DNA of 34,141 bases from the NCBI GenBank assembly GCA_000497405.1, contig KI547053.1, positions 30,630 to 64,770 of the forward strand, in the 5' to 3' direction. How positions within the stretch are numbered: the first letter of the stretch is position 1; every line of letters starts with the position of its first letter. Positions 1-7,544 of this stretch are shown here, one piece after another. The DNA is from Streptomycetaceae bacterium MP113-05 (GTDB taxonomy: Bacteria > Actinomycetota > Actinomycetes > Streptomycetales > Streptomycetaceae). The notes below the pieces were generated by a model, which did no database searches, was not told where the DNA came from, and worked only from the letters and a program-made list of their open reading frames with translations. The position numbers were made by a program, and so were the translations under genes.

Positions 1-294
1 CGCGCCCGGCGGTCCGAACGGACCTCCCGGGACGCCGGCACCGTAACTGCGTGGATCAGCCCCCGGTACGGGGCCCTGCCCGTACGGCTCCTGCCCGGGC
101 GGAGGCGGCGGAGGCGGTGCGGGCGCGGGGGGCGGTGTCGGCTCGGCGTCCTGGGTATACCAGGCCGGCGGCGTGTAGTCGATGGTGAACTGCCCTGTCG
201 ACTCCGGGTCGAGATCGGAATCGGTCTCCGCATCGAAACGATCGGTCTCGCCGTTCGCACCCCCGACGCGGAATTCGTCCCGATCGCTACTCAC
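1..294 (-). CDS. Proline-rich T7SS-associated protein, EspI-like, N-terminus only (partial)
   Basis: The reading frame begins at a GTG (292-294) preceded by a strong AGGAGG ribosome site and is open to the window edge, giving 98 residues. The first 45 residues are acidic and polar. They are followed by a low-complexity stretch rich in Pro, Gly and Tyr, with repeats such as PPPPPPP and PYGQG. In Streptomyces ESX loci the gene next to eccE often encodes a protein with a long Pro-rich N-terminus and a MinD/ParA-like ATPase domain, comparable to mycobacterial EspI. That is why I suggest EspI-like, but no ATPase motif lies inside the window. It follows the eccE unit on the same strand and is separated from it by a hairpin. 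The coding frame is sure; the family is inference. Confidence 0.6.
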   Translation of the reverse strand, partial: MSSDRDEFRVGGANGETDRFDAETDSDLDPESTGQFTIDYTPPAWYTQDAEPTPPPAPAPPPPPPPGQEPYGQGPVPGADPRSYGAGVPGGPFGPPGA

Positions 295-373
295 AATGCC
301 TCCTGCTGTGGTCCACACCCCGGTTTGCTGCGCAGTGACCCAGCCTAATCGTCCCGACTCCGGACACAGCACC

Positions 374-405
374 GTGACCCCGTCGGTGCTCGGTACCGGG
401 GTCAC
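374..405 (-). terminator. Hairpin between the two minus-strand ESX genes
   Basis: A perfect 9-bp inverted repeat (GTGACCCCG at 374-382 and CGGGGTCAC at 397-405) with a 14-nt loop lies in the 254-bp gap after the gene ending at 549. There is no U-tract, as is common in Streptomyces. It may end or attenuate transcription from eccE before the EspI-like gene. Confidence 0.4.
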
Positions 406-548
406 CGTCTCTGCACCCGTCCGACCCGGTTCGTCCGGTCGGAGGCCGCGTCCAGTCTCGGAGGACACCGTTCGCCGGTCAACTTCCCCGGGCCACTGCG
501 GGCCGGCCGCCACGCGGGCGGAGCGCAGCATCGGCCAGGTGCCGCCGG

Positions 549-1424
549 TCAGTCCAGCCGACGCGCGTGACCGAGCAGACCCACCTCGGCATCCGTCGGC
601 TGCGTCAGCGAGTAGTACCGGTCCTTCCGCGTGCACCACAGGGTGACCCCGTCGCCGAGTGTCGGAAGCGACTCCGTCTCCTCCTGCGGAAGGCGCATCT
701 TCCGCGACAGGTGACGTGACTCGTCCGGCGACACCCTCTGGATGCCCACCAGCGACGCCGTCTGCAGCAACCGCGGTGCGGCCGGGCTGAGATACGGCAG
801 CAGCGTCACCACGGCCTGCCACGGCGCGGACGTCACCCGTCCACGCGGCGGCTTCATGCCGCAGTCCCTGATGATGACCACGGGGCTGCTCACCGACGGG
901 CCCAGCGACGGCACGTGCCCCACCTCGTGCAGGGTGATGCACTGCTGCTCGGCACCGGCCGCCTGCGCCAGCGGCGTCCACACGTGGGCGCGCCCCGTCT
1001 CCACGGCGACCCGGGCACCGGTGCCCGCCGCGCGCAGCGCCAGCACCTGCGCCGTCCACAGGCCCCCGATGAGCAGTACGTCGTACGCGGTGCGGCGGCT
1101 CAGCCCGAGGACGGCTGTCTGGTTCTGCGCGTCCGTGCCGATGACGACGCCGTCGTCACCCAACGGCACCCCGATCGCGGCGAGTTCCTCCACCGCGACC
1201 CGGTGCCGCAACGCCCGCGGGCCGCGCAGGCCGAACCCCGCACGCAGTGGACGGCGCGTCTCCTGCTCCTCCGGGCGTCCGACGATCGGGATCATCCCGG
1301 TGTCCGTCGGAGTCGCCACATGGCGCGGCTGTGCGGGCGCCCCGTCACCCGCACCACCCTGCTGAGGACGGCCCAGGCCCGCGCCGGGCATGCCGGACTG
1401 CTGGGGCATCACCGGACTGGTCAT
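549..1424 (-). CDS. T7SS locus protein of unknown function, follows eccE
   Basis: This gene encodes 291 residues. Its ATG overlaps the stop of eccE by 4 bp, so the two are probably translationally coupled. I do not recognise a named family. The first 45 residues are Gly/Pro/Gln-rich and low complexity. Residues about 60-250 look like a compact alpha/beta domain with hydrophobic strands (YDVLLIGGLW, SSPVVIIRDCG) but no intact Walker A motif. No signal peptide or membrane helix is visible, so it is probably cytosolic. Its fixed position beside eccE suggests a role in ESX assembly or regulation, which is inference from context only. The frame is well supported by third-position GC and the overlap. 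Confidence 0.75.
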   Translation of the reverse strand: MTSPVMPQQSGMPGAGLGRPQQGGAGDGAPAQPRHVATPTDTGMIPIVGRPEEQETRRPLRAGFGLRGPRALRHRVAVEELAAIGVPLGDDGVVIGTDAQNQTAVLGLSRRTAYDVLLIGGLWTAQVLALRAAGTGARVAVETGRAHVWTPLAQAAGAEQQCITLHEVGHVPSLGPSVSSPVVIIRDCGMKPPRGRVTSAPWQAVVTLLPYLSPAAPRLLQTASLVGIQRVSPDESRHLSRKMRLPQEETESLPTLGDGVTLWCTRKDRYYSLTQPTDAEVGLLGHARRLD

Positions 1425-2755
1425 TCGCTGGTACCTCCGAGGGGCAGAGTGGCGAGCACGCCGGGTGCCTGTTCCCGGTCGAGCGGCACGAGTCCGGTCT
1501 TCGCGCGGCCCGCCCGACGCTGCAGTTCACGACGCGCGGCGGACAGGTCGTTCTCGCTGCGGGTGACGATCCGTACGTGACCCGCGATCGAGGCGTACCG
1601 TCCGTCGCCCCTGCCCAGCGTCAGGCTGAACACCGAAGTGAACACCGGCAACGAGGTGAGGATGGACGCCAGGTGAGCGGCGCTCACCGCGTTCGGCCCG
1701 ACCTGCGGCCACTTGCTGATCCAGTACGTCGCGTGCCAGCGGTCGTCGCACCGCCAGCCGCGCGCCGACTCCTCCGTACGCCGCTGCGCACCCCGACGGT
1801 CTCCCGAAGTCGCGTTACTCACCCGCGGGTTGAGGCAGCTCGAGGTGGCGAGTGCCTGCACGATCTCCGCTTCGTTGAGGACCGTGGCGCTGAACCCGGC
1901 CCCCTCCAGCCTGCTGGTGAGCTGGTCGGCCGCGCGGACCAGGGCGCGCTGCGCGCCCCTCAGCCCGCCGCCGCGCGCCTCGACCGCTTCCGGGGTCAGC
2001 TGCGGCGTGAGCTTGAGCGCGACCCAGGTCATGCGCAGCGACGGAATGCCCGAGGCTTCCTTCAGCGAGCCGTACGACCGTGCGACCACCGAGTGTTCCG
2101 GCAGGTGCGGCGCGGGAGCCGGCTGCGTGTGCTGCACGACCTGCACGGACTCCAGCCGGACGTCGTCGGTGGACAGCGCTTCGTGCAGCACGTCCAGTGG
2201 CAACGGGCGCTCCACCCGGCCCGGCCGGCCCGGCCGGAGCGGCGTGTCCTTGCCCTCCACCGCGATCAGCGAGGTCAGGAACGTTCCGTCGCCGACCATG
2301 CCGATCGCACGGTCCTCGCGCGTCACATACGTCGACGTCTGCAGTGCCGGTTCGCACTCCACCGCCGGCGCCAGGCCGGGGTCGGTGCCCGGCGGCACGG
2401 GCAGCTTCGCCTCCCGCTTGCGGCGGCGCAGCGCCCGCCCTACTTCGTACCACTCCGACATCGTCTGCTGTCTGCGGTTCACCAGTGCCACGAGCGTCAG
2501 CAGGCCGCCGACCACCGAGGCCGGAATCACCAGCCATGACTCGATGAGCCAGGCGACCAGTACCAGTGCGGCGGCGATCTGAATGAGTACGAGTTGCTGC
2601 AGTCGCACCGGGCCGAGACTGCCCGGTTTCCGGTGGACGCGAAGCGTCGCGGTCGCCGGGCCCTGTGCGCCGGGCGTGGCTGCGGGCTGCTGCTCGTCTG
2701 TCCGCTGGCGCGGGGCGCGCCGGCCCCGGGACCGGCTGCGGGTGGCGCTCGTCAT
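1421..2755 (-). CDS. eccE: Type VII secretion protein EccE
   Basis: EccE is a subunit of the ESX membrane complex, sitting at the edge of the EccB-C-D-E assembly. The 444-residue product has a basic, disordered N-terminus. Two closely spaced membrane helices follow at about residues 55-71 and 75-92 (VLIQIAAALVLVAWLI, then VIPASVVGGLLTLVALV). A soluble domain of about 350 residues completes the protein. This layout and length match actinobacterial EccE proteins. The ATG is in a divergent arrangement with eccB across 477 bp. The downstream gene overlaps it by 4 bp. Nothing looks truncated. EccE sequences diverge strongly, so the call rests on topology, size and position next to eccB. Confidence 0.88.
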   Translation of the reverse strand: MTSATRSRSRGRRAPRQRTDEQQPAATPGAQGPATATLRVHRKPGSLGPVRLQQLVLIQIAAALVLVAWLIESWLVIPASVVGGLLTLVALVNRRQQTMSEWYEVGRALRRRKREAKLPVPPGTDPGLAPAVECEPALQTSTYVTREDRAIGMVGDGTFLTSLIAVEGKDTPLRPGRPGRVERPLPLDVLHEALSTDDVRLESVQVVQHTQPAPAPHLPEHSVVARSYGSLKEASGIPSLRMTWVALKLTPQLTPEAVEARGGGLRGAQRALVRAADQLTSRLEGAGFSATVLNEAEIVQALATSSCLNPRVSNATSGDRRGAQRRTEESARGWRCDDRWHATYWISKWPQVGPNAVSAAHLASILTSLPVFTSVFSLTLGRGDGRYASIAGHVRIVTRSENDLSAARRELQRRAGRAKTGLVPLDREQAPGVLATLPLGGTSE

Positions 2756-3232
2756 CCCCCGTGTTTCCCCTTCGAGGTTTTCGTGGCACTGCTGCTACGA
2801 GCAGTCGAACGGCCGGCGAACGGACGTGGACCCGCGGGTCCGTGCCTGCCGGCGCCTGTCGATGGTGCGTTCGCCGGTGCGGCACCGCGCCGACTCCGGC
2901 CCTGCGTGCTGTCCGTGCGGTTCCCCCGGAACCCTGCGAGCGGCTCCCCGGGAACCGGTCCGACCTGCACCGTGCGGGTGCCGACCGGGCAGCCAGGATA
3001 CTCATCGGGTACGCGTCCGACAGCAGGGCCGGTGTGGGCCTTGTGCGGATGCCGCGACCTCACGCCTCACCCGGGCGTTTGCGTCCGCGCCGCCGGGCGG
3101 CATAGTAGTGCAGCCGAGGACGGTTGACGGGAGTTGCCCGAAGCCGCGGCCTCGGAACGGCAGATGGCATCCGAGCACCGCCCGGACCGGCCTTGCCGAC
3201 TGTCACCAGGGGAACGAAAGAGACGGGGACCG
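2756..3232. promoter_or_regulatory. Divergent intergenic region between eccE and eccB
   Basis: These 477 bp separate the divergently transcribed eccE and eccB and must contain promoters for both. I see no convincing gene in any frame; the open frames here lack ribosome sites and consistent codon bias. One plausible promoter for eccB is listed separately. I did not find a clear promoter for eccE. Confidence 0.55.
3079..3106 (+). promoter_or_regulatory. Candidate promoter for eccB
   Basis: TTGCGT (3079-3084) and CATAGT (3101-3106) are spaced by 16 bp and resemble a vegetative (HrdB-type) -35/-10 pair. They lie about 130 bp upstream of the eccB ATG. The -10 is imperfect, so this is only a candidate. 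Confidence 0.3.
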
Positions 3233-4726
3233 ATGGAGCGGCGGGACGAGCTCAGCGCCCACACCTTCGCACGGAAGCGCACCCTTGCGGCCTTCCTTCA
3301 GCCGGATTCCAGAGTGTCCGACGAGGACGCACCGCGCCCGGTCCGGGCCATGATGCCCAGCACCGTGATGAGCGTGGTCCTGGTGGCCGGCTGCATCGCC
3401 TGGGGCGCCATCGCGCCCTCCGCCCCGGCGGGCTGGGACAAGCCGGGCGAGTACATCATCGTCGACACCGACTCCACGACTCGCTACGTCGTTCTCCCGG
3501 CCACCGGAAAGGGCGGTAAGAAGACGAAGCAGCTGCACCCGGTGCTGAACTTCGCCTCGGCGAAACTCGTTCTGGACAAGGGCAAGGGCGAAGTCATCGA
3601 GGTGTCCGGAGAGGACATCGACGAGAGTGGAATAGCCCGCGGTGCCACGATCGGCATCCCCTACGCACCGGATCGCCTGCCCAGCATGGAGGATGCCGAG
3701 AAGGCGAAGGAGTGGGCGGTCTGCGAGAAGCCGGGTCCCGACGCCGGAGGCAGCCCCCAGCAGGGCGTCTTCGTCCTCGGTGGCCAGGACCAGGACGCAC
3801 TGCAGGGCAAGAGTCGTCTGGGTGAGGGCGAAGCCCTGTACGTCCAGGACAGCGAGAGCGGCGACCAGTACGTGGTCGACGGCAACGGCACAGCGCTGAG
3901 GCTCGGCCCGCCCGGCGCCCAGGACGACCCCGAGAGCCGCGTCGGTCTGCTGACCAAGCTGGTACTCCGCGACCCGGGGCAGGCGCAGCCGGTCACGCCG
4001 CAGTGGCTGAGCACCTTGCGCGAGGCCGGGAGCATCGAGTTCCCGCAACTCGACTCGCCACTGGGAACGACGCCGCAGTTCTCCGGCTCGGAGGAGCTTC
4101 CGGAGGACGCGCAGCAGGTCGGGATGGTACTCAAGTCCCAGGCTGGCGGCGCGTCGTACTACTACGTGGTCCAGCAGGACCGCCTGCAGCAGACCACCCC
4201 GCTGTACGCGAACCTCATGATGGGCAGTCTCGACATCCAGGCCGAGCCGATGTCGGTCTCCCCGGGGCAGGTGTCCCAGATGGAGGTCGAGGACGAGGTC
4301 GCCACCGGCGGCGAGGGCTGGCCCGAGGACGTACTCATCCAGGTCAACCGCGCCGCGGAGGGTATCGGCTCCAGCTCCCGCACCGTCTCCTGCGCCGTCT
4401 ACACGGGCACGATGACTGCAGGAGAGCCACAGATCGCCACGTGGGCCGGAGGCGCATATCCCGGGAACATCATCGCCGGCTCCGCGAGCGCGTACGTCAG
4501 TTCCGGGTCCGGGCTGCTTTACCAGGAGGTCACCGGTACCGGAGGCGGCGGCCGGCAGTACCTGCTCACCGACTCCGGGCTGCGTTATGCCGTCGGTGGC
4601 GAGGCGCGGAAGCGGCTGGGCTACGAGAAGGCCAAGGTGGCCCGGGTCCCGCAGAAACTGTCCGCTCTGCTGCCCAAGGGCCCGAGGCTGGACTCCGACA
4701 GCGCTTCCCAGGAACAGGGCATGTGA
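3233..4726 (+). CDS. eccB: Type VII secretion protein EccB
   Basis: EccB anchors the ESX core complex in the membrane and projects a large domain to the outside. The 497-residue product starts at the ATG giving MERRDELSAHTFARKRTLAA, which is the hallmark EccB N-terminus. An upstream in-frame ATG at 3134 would add 33 unrelated residues and is not preferred. One membrane helix lies at about residues 41-62. The rest is an extracytoplasmic repeat domain with two cysteines at about 164 and 387, matching the conserved disulfide of EccB proteins. Its length is normal for the family. It is the first plus-strand gene of the locus and is followed by a terminator-like hairpin, so it appears to be monocistronic, with esxB/esxA transcribed from their own promoter. 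Confidence 0.95.
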   Translation: MERRDELSAHTFARKRTLAAFLQPDSRVSDEDAPRPVRAMMPSTVMSVVLVAGCIAWGAIAPSAPAGWDKPGEYIIVDTDSTTRYVVLPATGKGGKKTKQLHPVLNFASAKLVLDKGKGEVIEVSGEDIDESGIARGATIGIPYAPDRLPSMEDAEKAKEWAVCEKPGPDAGGSPQQGVFVLGGQDQDALQGKSRLGEGEALYVQDSESGDQYVVDGNGTALRLGPPGAQDDPESRVGLLTKLVLRDPGQAQPVTPQWLSTLREAGSIEFPQLDSPLGTTPQFSGSEELPEDAQQVGMVLKSQAGGASYYYVVQQDRLQQTTPLYANLMMGSLDIQAEPMSVSPGQVSQMEVEDEVATGGEGWPEDVLIQVNRAAEGIGSSSRTVSCAVYTGTMTAGEPQIATWAGGAYPGNIIAGSASAYVSSGSGLLYQEVTGTGGGGRQYLLTDSGLRYAVGGEARKRLGYEKAKVARVPQKLSALLPKGPRLDSDSASQEQGM

Positions 4727-4741
4727 GGCGTCCTGACGGAC

Positions 4742-4767
4742 ACCGTGACGGCGGGGGCCGTCACGGT
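4742..4767 (+). terminator. Terminator downstream of eccB
   Basis: A perfect 11-bp stem (ACCGTGACGGC and GCCGTCACGGT) with a GGGG loop starts 16 bp after the eccB stop codon. Confidence 0.7.
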
Positions 4768-5058
4768 CGCTGCCGGACCGGAGTAACACGCCTCTTCGAG
4801 AAGGGAGTTGCGGATTACCCGGGCGATGGGAGTGTCCAGCGGGTCGGCCTCAACGAATGGTTCATCACAAATCGGTGGCGTTCCTGTGCTGAGCACGTGA
4901 CGGTCGAGATGTACGAACTTCTGTGTCGGCGGGACAGGATACAGTCGTTCGTGGTGTCTACCGACAGCCCGCGGTGCGTGGCTCGGCGAGACCCACCGGC
5001 CCGTACTCCGGGCCACTGAGACGTTCACGCGAGGGATGAGCATGGGGGAAGGTGCGCC
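4768..5058 (+). promoter_or_regulatory. Upstream region of the esxB/esxA pair
   Basis: This completes a 332-bp gap between eccB and the first WXG100 gene. No coding frame is convincing here. Its position after a terminator and before the highly expressed WXG100 genes implies a promoter and leader. I can see no well-matched -35/-10 pair, so no exact site is given. Confidence 0.4.
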
Positions 5059-5370
5059 ATGGCAGGACAGTTTCGGGTAACAGAGGACGAGCTCAAGACT
5101 CTGTCGTCGAAGATCAGCCAGGTCAATAGCCAGATTCAGGGCGAGGTCAAGCGACTCGACGGTGTGATCAGCGGGATCGCCTCCGGCTGGCAGGGCCAGG
5201 CGGCCAGCTCGTACCACCGTCTGCAGCAGCAGTGGAACGAGGATGCACGCAAGATGAACAACATCCTCAACGACATCAAGGAAGCCGTCGACTCCACCCG
5301 TCAGAACTACTCGGCGACGGAAGAGCAGCAGAACTCCGAGGTCAGCAAGATCATGTCGGACTTCGGCTGA
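5059..5370 (+). CDS. esxB: WXG100 family secreted protein, EsxB-like
   Basis: This 103-residue protein has the classic WXG100 layout: two amphipathic helices joined by a turn carrying W44-Q-G46. A C-terminal secretion signal Y84xxxE88 follows. WXG100 proteins are exported as helical dimers by the ESX machine, and the YxxxD/E tail of the EsxB-type partner binds the last ATPase domain of EccC. The ATG follows a GGGGGAAGG-type ribosome site. The next gene, 84 bp downstream, encodes a second WXG100 protein, so the two should form a heterodimer. I name this one EsxB from the usual esxB-esxA order. The tail ends in SDFG, a C-terminus shared with several other products of this locus. Confidence 0.93.
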   Translation: MAGQFRVTEDELKTLSSKISQVNSQIQGEVKRLDGVISGIASGWQGQAASSYHRLQQQWNEDARKMNNILNDIKEAVDSTRQNYSATEEQQNSEVSKIMSDFG

Positions 5371-5454
5371 TCCAGGCCCCCGGCCCGGGTCGGTTGACGT
5401 TCCCTACGGGTTCGCAGCCAACACCACTCAACAGTCGCTGAAGAGGAGACGCAA

Positions 5455-5745
5455 GTGTCCGGAATTCTCGTCAACTTCCAGACCGTTTCGACGGCCTCGT
5501 CCGATGTGCGTACGACGGCCAACAACATCAAGAGCCAGCTCGATGACCTGGAGGCGTCCGTCAAGCGCGTCGCCAACACCTGGGAGGGCTCGGCCCAGGA
5601 GGGCTACCAGGCCAAGCAGCGTCAGTGGGACCAGACCGCCGACCACCTGCACCAGGTTCTGATGAAGATCTCCAACGCCCTGCAGAACTCGGCGGACAAC
5701 TACCAGTCCACCGAGAAGGCCAACGCGAACGTCTGGGGCAACTGA
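5455..5745 (+). CDS. esxA: WXG100 family secreted protein, EsxA-like
   Basis: This 96-residue WXG100 protein has W43-E-G45 in the helix-turn-helix hinge and Y83xxxE87 near its C-terminus. The start is a GTG with a GAGGAGA ribosome site. It directly follows the EsxB-like gene and is its likely dimer partner and co-substrate of the ESX machine. A strong hairpin follows the gene, so this pair can be transcribed as a short abundant bicistronic message with read-through to the mycosin gene. The assignment to EsxA rather than EsxB is from gene order only. Confidence 0.93.
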   Translation: MSGILVNFQTVSTASSDVRTTANNIKSQLDDLEASVKRVANTWEGSAQEGYQAKQRQWDQTADHLHQVLMKISNALQNSADNYQSTEKANANVWGN

Positions 5746-5770
5746 GCCGTCGACGATCGCCCGGATGCGG

Positions 5771-5801
5771 AGTGGGTCGGCCTGTCACGGGCCGACCCGC
5801 T
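5771..5801 (+). terminator. Hairpin between esxA and the mycosin gene
   Basis: A 12-bp stem with one G-T wobble (5771-5782 with 5790-5801, core GGGTCGGCC/GGCCGACCC) and a 7-nt loop lies 26 bp after the esxA stop. It is likely a terminator or attenuator that sets esxB/esxA expression above that of the downstream genes. Confidence 0.65.
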
Positions 5802-5869
5802 TCCGTCCGTTCCCGGGGAGAGACATGATGCCGACAGGCGTCACTGGAGTCAGAGGAGAACGGCTGGCC

Positions 5870-7153
5870 ATGGGGGTCAACCAGCACCGGCTTCGAAGCA
5901 CCCGCTCTGTGCAGCGGGCCTTCGGCGTGTTCGCCGTCCTCGGCCTGTGCGCCGTGGGAACCGCGGGCCCGGCCGCGGCCGCTCGGCCGGCATCCGGCGC
6001 CCACCCTGCGGACGTCCGTCTGAGCAGCACGAGCGAGTGCAAGTTCGGCGGCAAGAACATCAAGAGCACGCCCTGGTCACTCCAGAAAGTGCTGCTCGAC
6101 GAGTTGTGGGACCAGGCGACCGGTGAGGGCGTCGTGGTCGCCGTCGTCGACACCGGTGTCGACGCGGACAACCCCCAGATCAGTCCGGCACTGACGGGCG
6201 GCGAGGACTTCGTCGGGAAGACGGGCGGCACCGAGGACCAGGTGGGCCACGGCACCCGCGTCGCCGGCATCATCGCCGCCCGGGAGGCCGACGACACCGG
6301 ATTCTCCGGCCTCGCCAAAGCAGCGAAGATCATGCCCCTCCGGTACACGGGCGGCGACGACCCGGACCAGAAGGGCGACTCCGGGACGATGTCCGAAGCC
6401 ATCGACCACGCGGTGTCCAAAGGCGTCGACATCATCAACATCTCCTCCGACACGGCCGACAAGAAGCCGAACACCGGACTCGAAGCCGCCGTCGCCAGAG
6501 CGGTCGCCGCAGACATCCTCGTGGTCGTGGCAGCCGGCAACGACGGCACGGACGGCAAGCTGGAGAAGACCTACCCCGCCGCCTACCCCGGTGTCCTCGC
6601 CGTCGGCGCCTCCGACCGCAACAACGAGCGGGCTGAGTTCTCCCAGAAGGGGCGCTTCGTCGACCTCGCGGCCCCCGGCGTCGGCATGGTCTCCACCGTG
6701 CCGAACGGCGGACAGTGCACCGCGGACGGCACCTCGTTCGCCGCACCGTATGTCGCCGGCGTGGCAGCGCTGATGGTCGAGAAGTACCCGGAGTGGGATT
6801 CGCAGCAGATCGCCGCCCGCCTCAAGCAGACCGCCGACCGGCCCGGCGCCGGCCCGGACACGCAGATCGGCTGGGGCGTCGTCGAACCCGTCGCCGCTCT
6901 CACCGGCCCGGACGAGCCCCAGTCGGAGGCGGTCCCCGACAAGCCCGAGCAGGTCGGTCACGTCAACCCGATGAAGCTCACGGTCGAGGAGACCCCTCAA
7001 GAGCGCGCCGAGCGCCTGGCCGTCTACGTGTTCGCCACCGGCACGGTGCTGGCCCTCCTCATCGGCGGTGGCGCCATCGCAGTCCGCGACCACCGCCGCA
7101 AACAACCAGCGACGGCCGACAGCACCGGCACCACAACTTCCACGAGGAACTAA
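5870..7153 (+). CDS. mycP: Mycosin (MycP-type subtilisin-like membrane protease), copy 1
   Basis: Mycosins are membrane-anchored subtilases that stabilise the ESX complex and can cleave secreted substrates on the outer face. From this ATG the product has 427 residues. A signal peptide ends near AAA (about residue 37), and a peptidase S8 domain carries the triad D94 (VVDTG), H127 (GHGT) and S289 (GTSFAAP). The oxyanion Asn is in AAGND. A C-terminal membrane helix lies at about 393-415 and is followed by a short basic tail. Two cysteines at about 57 and 283 fit the disulfide typical of mycosins. An alternative ATG at 5825 with a close GGGGAG site would add 15 residues; I prefer 5870 because it gives a normal signal peptide. 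The gene is intact and is followed by substrate genes in the same direction. Confidence 0.92.
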   Translation: MGVNQHRLRSTRSVQRAFGVFAVLGLCAVGTAGPAAAARPASGAHPADVRLSSTSECKFGGKNIKSTPWSLQKVLLDELWDQATGEGVVVAVVDTGVDADNPQISPALTGGEDFVGKTGGTEDQVGHGTRVAGIIAAREADDTGFSGLAKAAKIMPLRYTGGDDPDQKGDSGTMSEAIDHAVSKGVDIINISSDTADKKPNTGLEAAVARAVAADILVVVAAGNDGTDGKLEKTYPAAYPGVLAVGASDRNNERAEFSQKGRFVDLAAPGVGMVSTVPNGGQCTADGTSFAAPYVAGVAALMVEKYPEWDSQQIAARLKQTADRPGAGPDTQIGWGVVEPVAALTGPDEPQSEAVPDKPEQVGHVNPMKLTVEETPQERAERLAVYVFATGTVLALLIGGGAIAVRDHRRKQPATADSTGTTTSTRN

Positions 7154-7179
7154 GCAGCAGGGGGAGAGGAGACGGGGAT

Positions 7180-7506
7180 ATGAGCAACGGCTACAAGGTC
7201 GACCTCAGCGCCCTCGACGAGGTCATCAAGAAGCTCAATCGCGTGGTGGACGACATGGGCGGACCACACACGTGCGCGCGCTACGAAACGCACCTCCCGT
7301 CGGGTTGGCTGGGAACCAACTTCGACGAGGAGAAAGGCCTCTACACCGAGCACAACACGACGAAGAACAAGATCGAGGGCTACATCAGCAGCCTCCAGGA
7401 CCTCATCGCCAAGTTCAGCTCCGACACGGCACAGGTGCGCAGGAACTACGACGACCAGGAGCAGCAGAACTCGCAGTCGGTCTCGAAGAACGCGGACCTG
7501 AGCTGA
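7180..7506 (+). CDS. Small WXG100-like T7SS substrate
   Basis: This 108-residue protein has W43-L-G45 in the hinge position and Y90xxxE94 near the C-terminus, so it meets the WXG100 secretion pattern. The ATG has a GGGGAGAGGAG site upstream. Its C-terminal segment (EQQNSQSVSK) resembles that of the EsxB-like protein (EQQNSEVSK), which suggests a common origin. The hinge segment is longer than in esxB/esxA and contains a cysteine. It lies 26 bp after the mycosin stop and 38 bp before a large WXG protein. It is therefore the small member of a small/large substrate pair. Confidence 0.85.
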   Translation: MSNGYKVDLSALDEVIKKLNRVVDDMGGPHTCARYETHLPSGWLGTNFDEEKGLYTEHNTTKNKIEGYISSLQDLIAKFSSDTAQVRRNYDDQEQQNSQSVSKNADLS

Positions 7507-7544
7507 GTCGCATGTCCAACGCAGACGGTGGGGAGTGAAGAGAC

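Noticed and set aside
3203..4789. Long antisense frame opposite eccB (528 codons)
   Set aside because: It mirrors the coding frame of a certain gene in high-GC DNA, has no ribosome site and gives a low-complexity translation.
4003..5019. Frame running from inside eccB to 5019 as a gene
   Set aside because: It is an out-of-frame translation of eccB continuing through the terminator; no ribosome site and poor codon bias after the hairpin.
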